Assembly (NCBI GenBank): GCA_041648175.1
Contig: JBAZPO010000032.1
Location: forward strand, 1 to 16,669
From: Desulfobaccales bacterium
Lineage (GTDB): Bacteria > Desulfobacterota > Desulfobaccia > Desulfobaccales > 0-14-0-80-60-11
Direction: 5' to 3'
DNA: 16,669 nt
The notes under the pieces are model-generated. The model ran no database searches and was not told the origin of the DNA. It was given only the letters and a program-made list of their open reading frames with translations. A program made the translations under genes and the position numbers. Shown in pieces: positions 4,997-16,669 of this stretch; within the stretch, counting starts at the first letter, position 1; each line of letters begins with the position of its first letter.

Positions 4997-7900
4997 ATGG
5001 CGAAAGTATTATCGCCGTTACGGCTGTATCGCAAAAACTTCGGCAAGATCGAACGGATTGTGGACATCTCCAATCTCATCGAGATGCAGAAGGAGTCATA
5101 CCACCGCTTCTTACAAAAAGATGTGGAACCGGAGGCGCGCTCGGATCATGGCCTCCAGGGAGTCTTCAAGAGCGTCTATCCCATCCGGGATTTTTCCGGC
5201 GCATGCTCCCTGGAGTTCGTCGAGTACGGCTTGGGCGACCCCAAGTACGACGTGGACGAATGCCAGCAGCGAGGCATGACCTTTGAAGTACCCATGAAGA
5301 TACGGGTGCGCCTGGTAGTCCATGATGTGGGGCCCGATACCAAGGCCCAGACCATCCGGGATATCAAAGAGCAGGAGATCTATTTCGGCACCCTGCCCTT
5401 GATGACCGAACACGGCACCTTCATCATCAATGGCACCGAACGGGTGGTGGTGAGCCAGTTGCACCGCTCCCCCGGCCTGTTCATCGATCATGACCGGGCC
5501 AAGATCCATTCCAGCGGCAAGATCATTTACTCGGCCCGGTTGATTCCGCTCCGGGGTTCCTGGATTGATTTCGAGTTTGATCCCAAGGATATCCTCTACG
5601 TCAGGATCGACCGGCGGCGCAAATTTCCGGCTACCATCCTCCTGAAAGCCCTGGGCTACACCACGGAAGAGCTGCTGAACTTCTTCTATAAGACCCAGCG
5701 CGTGTTACTTGCCGGCGAGAACATCCAGCATGCCTTCGTTCCGGAGTTGCTGGCCGACAAGACCACGACCACCGACATCATGGATCCCAAGAGCGGCGAT
5801 GTCCTGATCAAGAAGGGCAAACGCCTGACCCCGGTTTTAATCGGCAAGATGAAGCGGGCCGGGGTGGAGTCCATCACGGGCCCCGCCAACGAACTGGTGG
5901 GCCGGGTGGTGGCCCATGATATTCTGGACCCGGAGAGCGGTGAACTCCTGGCTTCGTGCAACGAGATGCTCTCCGAAGACAAGATCACTTTGATGCAGGA
6001 AAAGGGCATCAAGGAACTGGACCTGCTCTTTATCGATGGGGTCAATGTCAGCCCCTGTCTGCGGAATACGTTGGTGGCGGACAAGACCGCCACGATCAAA
6101 GATGCCGTCCTGGAAATCTACCGGCGCCTGCGTCCCAGCAACCGGCCCAATGACGAAGTGGCGACCACTTTTTTCCAGAACCTTTTTTTCAATCCGGAAT
6201 ATTACGATCTGTCGCCGGTAGGCCGTCTGAAGTTGGACCTGAAGCTCAGGCCCGACCCTGCCGACCGGTTGCCGCTGACCAAGACCACTTTAGAGCGGGA
6301 GGATATCCTCCTGGCGGTGCGGGAGCTCATCACCCAGAAGGACCGGGAAGGACCCGTGGACGACATCGACCACCTGGGCAACCGCCGGGTCCGGGCGGTA
6401 GGCGAGTTGCTGGAGAACCAGTTCCGGGTGGGGTTAGTCAGGATGGAGCGGGCCATTAAAGAACGGATGGCCATCCAGGACCTGGACACCCTGATGCCCC
6501 ATGACCTGGTGAACGCCAAGCCGGTGCAGGCGGTGATCAAGGAGTTTTTCGGCACCTCCCAGCTTTCCCAGTTCATGGACCAGACCAACCCCTTGAGCGA
6601 AATCACGCACAAGCGGCGTTTGAGCGCCCTGGGACCCGGGGGTCTGACTCGGGAGCGGGCCGGGTTTGAGGTGCGGGACGTGCACCCCACTCACTACGGC
6701 CGCATCTGCCCCATTGAAACGCCTGAAGGTCCCAACATCGGGCTCATCGTGTCTTTGAGCACCTTTGCCCGGGTCAACGAGTTGGGGTTCATCGAGACCC
6801 CTTATCGGGTAGTGGATAAGGTGGAAAAACGGGGCAAGGTTGAGACCCACGTTACCAAGAAAATCCGGTATCTGAGCGCCCTGGAAGAGGGCGATAAGGT
6901 TATCGCCCAGGCCAACGCACCTTTAGATAGCAAAGGGCGGTTCATCAACGATATGATCGAGGCCCGGAAGTTTGGGGAATTTGTTATCTCCCACCCGGAC
7001 CAGATCGAATATATGGACGTGTCGCCCAACCAATTGGTGAGCGTGGCCGCGTCCCTGATTCCTTTCTTAGAGCACGACGACGCCAACCGCGCCCTGATGG
7101 GTTCCAATATGCAGCGCCAGGCGGTGCCGCTGTTGACTTCCAGCACGCCCTTGGTGGGCACGGGCATGGAAGGTGTGGTGGCCCGGGATTCCGGGGTCAC
7201 CGTGACGGCCCGGCGCCGGGGTCATGTGGAAGACGTGGACTCCACCCGGATCGTCATTCGGGCGGCGGAGTCCGGCCTTGGCGGTGACGGCTCGCCGGTG
7301 GACATCTACAAACTGACGAAGTTCCAGCGCACCAACCAGAATACGTGTTTCAACCAGCGCCCCATCGTGGTGCCGGGAGACACGGTGGAGAAAGGCCAGA
7401 TCATTGCCGACGGACCCGCCACCGCCATGGGCGAGCTGGCCCTGGGCAAGAACGTCATGGTGGCCTTCATGCCCTGGGGCGGCTACAACTTTGAAGACTC
7501 CATCCTGGTGAGTGAGCGCCTAATCAAAGATGACGTGTTCACCTCCATTCACATCGAAGAATTCGAAGTCATGGCCCGGGACACCAAGCTGGGTAAAGAG
7601 GATATCACCCGGGATATTCCCAATGTGGGTGAAGACGCGCTCAGCAATCTGGATGACAGCGGCATCATCAGCCTGGGGTCCGAGGTGCGTCCCGGCGACA
7701 TTCTGGTGGGCAAAATCACCCCGAAAGGCGAGACCCAGCTCACCCCGGAAGAAAAGCTGCTCCGGGCCATTTTCGGTGAAAAAGCCGGGGACGTGAAAGA
7801 CACGTCGCTGAGGGTGCCGCCGGGAATCGAAGGTGTGGTGATCGACGCCCGGGTCTTCTCCCGGAAGGGTGTGGAGAAAGACGACCGCAGCCGCTCCATC

Positions 7901-9157
7901 GAAGACGAAGCGGTGGCCAAACTGCAAAAGGACCAGGCCGACGAGATCGGCATCATCACCCAGAGCTTCCGTCAGCAGGTGAAAGACCTGGTGGTGGGCC
8001 ACAAGGTTGCCGACAACCTGGACGACGAACGCACCGGCAACACCTTTTTGCATCACGGAGAGCCGGTACCGCCGGAGTTGGTGGGCCGTCATAACCTGGA
8101 GTTCTGGCGCCATGTGTCCTTCGAGGACCCGGGCCTGGAAGACCAGTTGGATCAGCTTCTGGACCGCTACCAGGAACAGTTGCACCTGGTGAACGTGATC
8201 TTTGAAGCTAAACTGGGGCGGCTCAGGAAAGTGGACGAGCTGCCGCCGGGCGTGATCAAGAAGGTCAAGGTCTTTGTGGCCATGAAGCGCAAGCTGGCCG
8301 TGGGCGACAAGATGGCTGGCCGCCACGGCAACAAAGGCGTGGTCTCCCGGCTGATGCCGGAAGAAGACATGCCCTATTTTGCCGACGGCACACCGGTGGA
8401 CATCGTTTTGAACCCGCTCGGCGTACCTTCCCGTATGAACGTGGGCCAGGTGATGGAGACCCACATGGGTTGGGCTTCCCATATCCTGGGCAAACGCGTC
8501 GGGGAGATGATCGACAAATTCTACAGCCTGGAATCTATCCAGGCGCGCCTGAAACGCATCCTGAATCCCGATGAGAATCTGGCCAAGGAAATCGATTCCC
8601 TGACGTTCGAAGAAATCCAGCAAATCTGGCAAAAGCATTATCAGGACGGGATTCACATGGCTTCCCCGGTCTTTGACGGGGCCACGGAACAAGAGGTCGA
8701 GGCCTACCTGGCGGAAGCCGGGCTGCCCACCGGCGGCCAGTCGCGCCTCCGTGACGGCCGCAGCGGCGAGGAGTTCGACCGGGAGGTCACCGTGGGGATG
8801 ATGTACATGATGAAACTGCATCACCTGGTGGCCGACAAGATCCATGCCCGCTCCATCGGACCGTATTCCCTGGTGACCCAACAGCCCCTGGGCGGCAAAG
8901 CCCAGTTCGGCGGCCAGCGTTTGGGTGAAATGGAAGTCTGGGCCCTGGAAGCTTACGGCGCGGCTTATACGCTGCAGGAATTCCTGACGGTGAAATCGGA
9001 CGACGTGGCCGGCCGGACCCGCATGTACGAGAAGATCTTCAAAGGCGAGTACGATCTGGAAGCGGGTCTGCCGGAGTCCTTCAACGTCCTGGTGCGGGAG
9101 CTCAAGAGCCTGGCGCTCAACGTAGAGCTTCTGAAAAAGGACAAGGAAAAGTCCTGA
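4997..9157 (+). CDS. rpoB: DNA-directed RNA polymerase subunit beta
   Basis: The beta subunit forms one half of the RNA polymerase active-site cleft. The protein has 1386 residues (E. coli 1342). It starts MAKVLSPLRLYRKNFGKI at ATG 4997, with AAGGAG about 8 nt upstream. The rifampicin-binding cluster starts at residue 519 (GTSQLSQFMDQTNPLSEITH). Its Q525, D528, H538 and S543 correspond to E. coli Q513, D516, H526 and S531 and are all wild type, so sensitivity is predicted. The active-site lysines K1105 and K1113 lie in GDKMAGRHGNKG. Both large proteobacterial-type insertions appear present, in about 230-360 and in the region before 1090. Simple offset counting puts most of the extra length in the second. 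The C-terminus has GGKAQFGGQRLGEMEVWALEAYGA. rpoC starts 13 nt later. Confidence 0.99.
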   Translation: MAKVLSPLRLYRKNFGKIERIVDISNLIEMQKESYHRFLQKDVEPEARSDHGLQGVFKSVYPIRDFSGACSLEFVEYGLGDPKYDVDECQQRGMTFEVPMKIRVRLVVHDVGPDTKAQTIRDIKEQEIYFGTLPLMTEHGTFIINGTERVVVSQLHRSPGLFIDHDRAKIHSSGKIIYSARLIPLRGSWIDFEFDPKDILYVRIDRRRKFPATILLKALGYTTEELLNFFYKTQRVLLAGENIQHAFVPELLADKTTTTDIMDPKSGDVLIKKGKRLTPVLIGKMKRAGVESITGPANELVGRVVAHDILDPESGELLASCNEMLSEDKITLMQEKGIKELDLLFIDGVNVSPCLRNTLVADKTATIKDAVLEIYRRLRPSNRPNDEVATTFFQNLFFNPEYYDLSPVGRLKLDLKLRPDPADRLPLTKTTLEREDILLAVRELITQKDREGPVDDIDHLGNRRVRAVGELLENQFRVGLVRMERAIKERMAIQDLDTLMPHDLVNAKPVQAVIKEFFGTSQLSQFMDQTNPLSEITHKRRLSALGPGGLTRERAGFEVRDVHPTHYGRICPIETPEGPNIGLIVSLSTFARVNELGFIETPYRVVDKVEKRGKVETHVTKKIRYLSALEEGDKVIAQANAPLDSKGRFINDMIEARKFGEFVISHPDQIEYMDVSPNQLVSVAASLIPFLEHDDANRALMGSNMQRQAVPLLTSSTPLVGTGMEGVVARDSGVTVTARRRGHVEDVDSTRIVIRAAESGLGGDGSPVDIYKLTKFQRTNQNTCFNQRPIVVPGDTVEKGQIIADGPATAMGELALGKNVMVAFMPWGGYNFEDSILVSERLIKDDVFTSIHIEEFEVMARDTKLGKEDITRDIPNVGEDALSNLDDSGIISLGSEVRPGDILVGKITPKGETQLTPEEKLLRAIFGEKAGDVKDTSLRVPPGIEGVVIDARVFSRKGVEKDDRSRSIEDEAVAKLQKDQADEIGIITQSFRQQVKDLVVGHKVADNLDDERTGNTFLHHGEPVPPELVGRHNLEFWRHVSFEDPGLEDQLDQLLDRYQEQLHLVNVIFEAKLGRLRKVDELPPGVIKKVKVFVAMKRKLAVGDKMAGRHGNKGVVSRLMPEEDMPYFADGTPVDIVLNPLGVPSRMNVGQVMETHMGWASHILGKRVGEMIDKFYSLESIQARLKRILNPDENLAKEIDSLTFEEIQQIWQKHYQDGIHMASPVFDGATEQEVEAYLAEAGLPTGGQSRLRDGRSGEEFDREVTVGMMYMMKLHHLVADKIHARSIGPYSLVTQQPLGGKAQFGGQRLGEMEVWALEAYGAAYTLQEFLTVKSDDVAGRTRMYEKIFKGEYDLEAGLPESFNVLVRELKSLALNVELLKKDKEKS

Positions 9158-9170
9158 GGAATAGCCTTAT

Positions 9171-13403
<4,233 letters not shown>

Positions 13404-13407
13404 TAGG

Positions 13408-13437
13408 TTGACAACTGTCTCCTCATTAAATTAAAAT
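13408..13437 (+). promoter_or_regulatory. Sigma70-type promoter for rpsL-rpsG-fusA
   Basis: TTGACA (13408-13413) is a perfect -35 box. TAAAAT (13432-13437) is a 5-of-6 match to the -10 box, with an 18-nt spacer and AT-rich flanks. It lies 4 nt after the rpoC stop and would place the transcript start near 13444-13446, leaving a leader of about 170 nt before rpsL. This is the best promoter candidate in the window and marks the likely boundary between the rif and str transcription units. Confidence 0.65.
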
Positions 13438-13465
13438 AATTTGTTTGTGTGGCTATTCAAAACGG

Positions 13466-13481
13466 CTTCTGGGTTCAGAAG
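13466..13481 (+). promoter_or_regulatory. Small hairpin in the rpsL leader
   Basis: CTTCTG (13466-13471) pairs with CAGAAG (13476-13481) around GGTT. It is the first of four hairpins in the predicted leader. No T tract follows. Any role is unknown. Confidence 0.3.
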
Positions 13482-13514
13482 TGGCCCGGAAGTGAAGAAC
13501 ACAGGCAAAGAGGT

Positions 13515-13533
13515 GCCCAAGCAGAGCTTGGGC
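13515..13533. repeat. Palindrome with CCAAGC/GCTTGG core (short form)
   Basis: GCCCAAGC (13515-13522) pairs perfectly with GCTTGGGC (13526-13533) around AGA. It shares its core with the longer palindrome 10 nt downstream, so the two look like diverged copies of one element. It lacks the C(T/C)AC foot of the REP-like class. Confidence 0.6.
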
Positions 13534-13542
13534 CAAAAATAT

Positions 13543-13567
13543 CGTTCCCAAGCACAGCTTGGGAACG
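13543..13567. repeat. Strong palindrome with CCAAGC/GCTTGG core (long form)
   Basis: CGTTCCCAAGC (13543-13553) pairs perfectly with GCTTGGGAACG (13557-13567) around ACA. This 11-bp stem with a 3-nt loop is the most stable simple hairpin in the window. It lies in the rpsL leader, followed by AGGAACAC rather than a T tract, so it does not look like an intrinsic terminator. Confidence 0.65.
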
Positions 13568-13572
13568 AGGAA

Positions 13573-13595
13573 CACAGGCTGCCAGCCTGTGCCAC
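13573..13595 (-). repeat. REP-like palindrome, CACAGGCT stem, CCAC foot
   Basis: CACAGGCT (13573-13580) pairs with AGCCTGTG (13584-13591) around GCC, then CCAC (13592-13595). It is the same stem class as 895-918 and 14635-14658, with a 3-nt rather than 4-nt loop. It ends 18 nt before the rpsL start, close enough for its hairpin to affect ribosome access. Confidence 0.7.
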
Positions 13596-13613
13596 TAAAA
13601 AACGAGAGCGCGT

Positions 13614-13985
13614 ATGCCTACGATTAATCAGTTGGTTCGCAAAGGGCGGGAGCTGCAGAAGAAGCGGACCACGTGTCCGGCCCTGCAAAGCTGTCCCCAA
13701 AAACGGGGGGTGTGTGTCCGGGTTTATACCACCACGCCTAAGAAACCCAATTCGGCGTTGCGCAAGGTTGCGAGGGTGCGCCTCACCAACGGCATCGAGG
13801 TGACCACCTATATCCCTGGCGTGGGGCACAATCTCCAGGAGCACTCAGTGGTGCTCATCCGGGGAGGCCGGGTGAAGGATTTGCCGGGCGTGCGCTACCA
13901 TGTGATTCGGGGTACCCTGGACGCCTCAGGGGTTCAGGATCGCCGGCGGGGACGGTCGAAATACGGGGCCAAGCGGCCGAAATAA
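13614..13985 (+). CDS. rpsL: 30S ribosomal protein uS12
   Basis: uS12 is the decoding-centre protein that controls translational accuracy and is the classic streptomycin-resistance locus. The protein has 123 residues (E. coli 124). It starts MPTINQLVRKGRELQKKR. The conserved PKKPNSALRKVARVRL follows, with wild-type K43. The PGVGHNLQEHS and GGRVKDLPGVRYH loops come next, with wild-type K88 and the aspartate D89 that is methylthiolated in E. coli. Streptomycin sensitivity at this locus is predicted. Cysteines C21, C27 and C34 cluster near the N-terminus. The start is ATG 13614 behind a weak GAGAG-type site. It is the first gene after the 13408 promoter and is followed by rpsG. Confidence 0.98.
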   Translation: MPTINQLVRKGRELQKKRTTCPALQSCPQKRGVCVRVYTTTPKKPNSALRKVARVRLTNGIEVTTYIPGVGHNLQEHSVVLIRGGRVKDLPGVRYHVIRGTLDASGVQDRRRGRSKYGAKRPK

Positions 13986-13987
13986 TT

Positions 13988-14018
13988 AGTGATCAGTGAT
14001 CAGTGTTCAGTGGCCAGT
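13988..14018. repeat. 7-bp-period array (AGTGRTC type) in the rpsL-rpsG gap
   Basis: Four heptamers AGTGATC, AGTGATC, AGTGTTC, AGTGGCC plus AGT make 31 bp, starting 2 nt after the rpsL stop. It is the same class, length and final unit as the left array in the rplK-rplA gap. In enterobacteria the rpsL-rpsG gap holds the uS7 repressor site. Here the array takes up the first third of an 85-nt gap, and a structure equivalent to that site was not recognised. Confidence 0.7.
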
Positions 14019-14070
14019 TTCGCTGGCAACCGGCAGATGAGAACTGGCAAATTCATAAAGGTAGGAAGTT

Positions 14071-14541
14071 ATGCCGAGAAAAGGCGGAGTGGTCAAGCGG
14101 CCGGTGCCTCAGGACCTGAAGTACAACGATGTCCTGGTGAGCCGGTTCATCAACGGGCTGATGGAGCGGGGCAAGAAAAGCACGGCCCAGCGCATCCTTT
14201 ATAACGCCATGGAGCTGATGGGGCAGCGGGGCAACGACGATCCTCTGAAGCTCTTTCATCAGGCGGTGGAAAATGTCAAGCCGTTGATCGAAGTAAAATC
14301 CCGCCGGGTGGGCGGCGCCACTTATCAGGTGCCCATCGAAGTCCGGGCCGACCGCCGGGCCTCTCTGGCCATCCGCTGGCTGATCAACTACTCCAAGGCC
14401 CGGAGCGAAAAGTCCATGGAGGCCAAGCTGGCCGCAGAATTGTTGGATGCGGCCAACAACCGGGGCACCTCCATTAAAAAACGGGAAGATACGCATAAGA
14501 TGGCCGAAGCGAACAAGGCCTTTGCGCATTATAGATGGTAA
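14071..14541 (+). CDS. rpsG: 30S ribosomal protein uS7
   Basis: uS7 starts assembly of the 30S head by binding the 3' major domain of 16S rRNA and contacts mRNA at the E site. The protein has 156 residues, the family length. It starts MPRKGGVVKRPVPQDLKYND. Typical segments are LVSRFINGLMERGKKSTAQRI, VGGATYQVPIEVR and SLAIRWLINYSKAR. It ends NKAFAHYRW, the expected C-terminus. The start is ATG 14071 with TAGGAAG 3-9 nt upstream. It lies between rpsL and fusA as in the str operon of most bacteria. The stop is TAA at 14539-14541. Confidence 0.98.
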   Translation: MPRKGGVVKRPVPQDLKYNDVLVSRFINGLMERGKKSTAQRILYNAMELMGQRGNDDPLKLFHQAVENVKPLIEVKSRRVGGATYQVPIEVRADRRASLAIRWLINYSKARSEKSMEAKLAAELLDAANNRGTSIKKREDTHKMAEANKAFAHYRW

Positions 14542-14548
14542 CAAAACC

Positions 14549-14583
14549 GTTTTTGGTTTCTCGTTTTTGGTTTTTGGTTAACA
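14549..14583. repeat. 7-bp-period array (GTTTTTG type) in the rpsG-fusA gap
   Basis: Units are GTTTTTG (14549), GTTTCTC (14556), GTTTTTG (14563), GTTTTTG (14570) and a decayed GTTAACA (14577). The period is 7 bp, as in the AGTGRTC arrays, but the unit is unrelated. Counting four units plus GTT gives 31 bp, the length of the other arrays. The rest of the 135-nt gap has an A-rich stretch and then a REP-like palindrome. Confidence 0.6.
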
Positions 14584-14634
14584 GCAAAGGCCAAAAGCTC
14601 ATAAACCCGAAGACGAAAAAATTAAATGAGGTCT

Positions 14635-14658
14635 CACAGGCTGGAAAGCCTGTGCCAC
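14635..14658 (-). repeat. REP-like palindrome, CACAGGCT stem, CCAC foot
   Basis: CACAGGCT (14635-14642) pairs with AGCCTGTG (14647-14654) around GGAA, followed at once by CCAC (14655-14658). The stem is perfect. It is the intact form of the degenerate copy at 895-918. It ends 18 nt before the fusA start, the same spacing as the copy before rpsL. Confidence 0.7.
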
Positions 14659-14676
14659 TGATAAACGAGTGAAAAT

Positions 14677-16669
14677 TTGGTAAGACAGACCCCGTTAAGC
14701 CGGGTACGGAATATTGGGTTTATGGCCCACATCGACGCCGGTAAGACCACCACCACGGAACGCATCCTCTTCTACACAGGGGTGACGCACCGCTTGGGCG
14801 AAGTGCACGACGGCCAGGCCACGATGGACTGGATGGCCCAGGAACAGGAACGCGGTATTACCATCACGAGCGCCGCTACCACCTGCTACTGGAAAGACCA
14901 TCGCATCAACATCATCGACACGCCGGGCCACGTGGACTTTACCATTGAAGTGGAGCGGTCGCTTAGGGTGCTGGATGGCGTGGTGGCGGTATTCGATGCG
15001 GTGGGCGGAGTGGAGCCCCAAAGCGAGACGGTGTGGCGTCAGGCCGACCGTTACGGCGTACCGCGGATGGCTTTTATCAATAAAATGGACCGGGTGGGCT
15101 CGGATATCACGCGATGCCTGCGCATGATGCGGGAGCGCCTCAAAGCTACGCCGGTGCTCTTGCAGCTTCCCTTGGGGGAAGAAGACAAATTCCGCGGGAT
15201 GATTGACCTCGTCCATATGCAGGCCACCGTATATGACGAAACCGTCAAGGCCACGGGGATGGATTTTGAAGTGATTGAGATCCCGGCGGCTGAGCGGGAA
15301 CGTGCGGAAGAGGCCCGGAACGAAATGCTGGAAGTGCTCTCCGAAGTCGATGAGGGCATCATGGAGCGCTACCTGGCGGATCAACCGGTGGACGAGGCCA
15401 TGATCAAGGCGGCGTTGCGCCGGGGCACCATTAGTCTGGAAATCGTGCCGGTCTTGTGCGGGTCGGCTTTTAAGAACAAAGGGGTGCAGGCTTTGCTGGA
15501 CGCGGTGGTAGACTACTTGCCATCGCCCCTGGATGTGCCCCCGGTGCAGGGTGAGGACTCCAAAGGCAACGTGGTGGAACGTCCCCCTTCAGATGACGCG
15601 CCGCTGGCCGCCCTGGCCTTCAAGCTGTTGAGCGACCCCTTTATCGGCCATCTGACGTTTATCCGGGTCTACTCCGGAGTTTTGGTTACCGGGAGCACCG
15701 TGCTGAACGCCACCAAGGGCAACAAGGAGCGCATCGGGCGGCTGCTCAAGATGCACGCCAACAAGCGGGAAGAGATCAACGAGGCTTATGCCGGCGACAT
15801 CGTGGCCGCGGTGGGGATGAAGAACACCACCACCGGCGATACCCTGGCGGATGAGCGGGACCCGGTAGTGCTGGAGACGCTGCACATCCCTCAGCCGGTC
15901 ATCGATATTGCCATTGAGCCCGCCACCAAGGCGGACCAGGACAAGCTGGGCCAGTCCCTGGCCAAGATTGCCGCAGAAGATCCGTCGTTTAGGGTACACA
16001 CGGATACCGACACCGGGCAGACGATTATTTCCGGGATGGGCGAACTCCACCTGGAGATCATTGTGGATCGCCTGATGCGGGAGTTCAAAGTGGACGCCCG
16101 GGTGGGCAAACCTCAGGTGGCTTACCGGGAAACCATCACCATGGAGGCCGAAGCCGAAGGCAAATTTGTCCGGCAGAGCGGCGGCCGGGGCCAGTACGGT
16201 CACGTGGTTTTGATTGTAAAGCCCCTGCCGGCGGGCGAGGGTGTGGTCTTCGCCAACAAGATTGTGGGCGGCGTGATCCCCAAGGAATACATCCCCGCGG
16301 TGGAGCGCGGCGTCAAAGAAGCTGCGGCCACCGGGATTTTGGGCTACCCCATGGTGGATTTGGAGATCGACCTGATCTACGGCTCCTACCACGAAGTGGA
16401 CTCCTCGGAACGGTCCTTCTTGATTGCCGGGTCCATGGGGTTCAAAGAGGCCGCAAAGCGGGCCAAACCGGTGCTCTTGGAGCCCATCATGGACCTGGAA
16501 GTGGTGGCCCCGGAAGACTTTGTGGGTGAAGTGATGGGTGAACTGAACGCCCGGCGGGGCCGGGTGACCGGCATGGAGAGCCGGGGTTCCACCCAGATCA
16601 TTCACGGCCAGGTACCTTTAGCCACTATGTTCGGCTACGCCACGACGCTCAGAAGTTCGACCCAGGGGC
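14677..16669 (+). CDS. fusA: Elongation factor G, 3' truncated by window edge
   Basis: EF-G is the GTPase that drives translocation and, with RRF, ribosome recycling. The only start that restores the conserved N-terminus is TTG 14677, giving M(L)VRQTPLSRVRNIGFMAHID. The next ATG (14722) would remove residues just before the P-loop, and a TAA at 14662 closes the frame upstream. 664 codons are visible and about 30 C-terminal residues are missing. G1 AHIDAGKT is at 17-24, DTPGH at 81-85 and NKMD at 135-138, and G5 SAFKNKG follows. Domain II, domain III (SGMGELHLEII), domain IV (SGGRGQYGHV) and domain V (NARRGRVTGMESRG) are all present. It is standard EF-G1, downstream of uS12 and uS7. The ribosome binding site is weak (GAG at 14667-14669). 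Confidence 0.98.
   Translation, partial: MVRQTPLSRVRNIGFMAHIDAGKTTTTERILFYTGVTHRLGEVHDGQATMDWMAQEQERGITITSAATTCYWKDHRINIIDTPGHVDFTIEVERSLRVLDGVVAVFDAVGGVEPQSETVWRQADRYGVPRMAFINKMDRVGSDITRCLRMMRERLKATPVLLQLPLGEEDKFRGMIDLVHMQATVYDETVKATGMDFEVIEIPAAERERAEEARNEMLEVLSEVDEGIMERYLADQPVDEAMIKAALRRGTISLEIVPVLCGSAFKNKGVQALLDAVVDYLPSPLDVPPVQGEDSKGNVVERPPSDDAPLAALAFKLLSDPFIGHLTFIRVYSGVLVTGSTVLNATKGNKERIGRLLKMHANKREEINEAYAGDIVAAVGMKNTTTGDTLADERDPVVLETLHIPQPVIDIAIEPATKADQDKLGQSLAKIAAEDPSFRVHTDTDTGQTIISGMGELHLEIIVDRLMREFKVDARVGKPQVAYRETITMEAEAEGKFVRQSGGRGQYGHVVLIVKPLPAGEGVVFANKIVGGVIPKEYIPAVERGVKEAAATGILGYPMVDLEIDLIYGSYHEVDSSERSFLIAGSMGFKEAAKRAKPVLLEPIMDLEVVAPEDFVGEVMGELNARRGRVTGMESRGSTQIIHGQVPLATMFGYATTLRSSTQG

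Noticed and set aside
6551..6631. Rifampicin-resistance substitution in rpoB
   Set aside because: The main resistance positions are wild type. The only change seen against E. coli in the core is N518 to T (here T530) and I530 to L, which I take as natural variation.
13404..13440. Intrinsic terminator after rpoC
   Set aside because: There is no GC-rich stem before the T/A-rich patch. The sequence fits a promoter better.
13614..13985. Streptomycin-resistance substitution in rpsL
   Set aside because: K43 and K88 are both wild type.

Overview
This window is a housekeeping cluster that joins the 'rif' (L11-L1-L10-L12-RNA polymerase) and 'str' (S12-S7-EF-G) operons. All genes lie on the + strand. 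GC content looks close to 60% by eye. The order is tuf (5' truncated) - rpmG - tRNA-Trp - secE - nusG - rplK - rplA - rplJ - rplL - rpoB - rpoC - rpsL - rpsG - fusA (3' truncated). The order, the tRNA-Trp between rpmG and secE, the proteobacterial-type lineage insertions in beta and beta', and the zinc-binding bL33 suggest an anaerobic Desulfobacterota ('deltaproteobacterial') genome. That placement is inference from gene order and protein similarity; no marker was searched.

Layout. 1-854: end of EF-Tu. 855-1389: bL33, tRNA-Trp and a structured leader with a terminator-like fold just before secE. 1390-4895: SecE, NusG and the four L11/L1/L10/L12 proteins. 4997-13403: rpoB and rpoC, 13 nt apart. 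13404-13613: a 210-nt gap with a good sigma70-type promoter and several hairpins, which probably starts the str transcription unit. 13614-16669: S12, S7 and nearly all of EF-G.

How the genes work together. They supply translation (EF-Tu, EF-G, ribosomal proteins, tRNA-Trp), transcription (beta, beta'), the factor that couples the two (NusG), and the SecE subunit of the protein export channel. Every protein looks intact and conventional, and catalytic and metal-binding residues are in place where checked. I found no defence, mobile or biosynthetic gene, and no novel protein system.

The unusual content is between the genes. Eight short palindromes share one plan: an 8-bp stem, a 3-6-nt loop, then at once the foot C(T/C)AC, which is GT(A/G)G on the other strand. 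They use several unrelated stem sequences. This resembles the REP sequences handled by RAYT (TnpA-REP) transposases. A second repeat class, arrays with a 7-bp period and about 31 bp long, sits in the rplK-rplA, rpsL-rpsG and rpsG-fusA gaps. One pair of arrays forms a MITE-like inverted repeat. Almost every gap over 60 bp in this essential cluster has been colonised by one class or the other.
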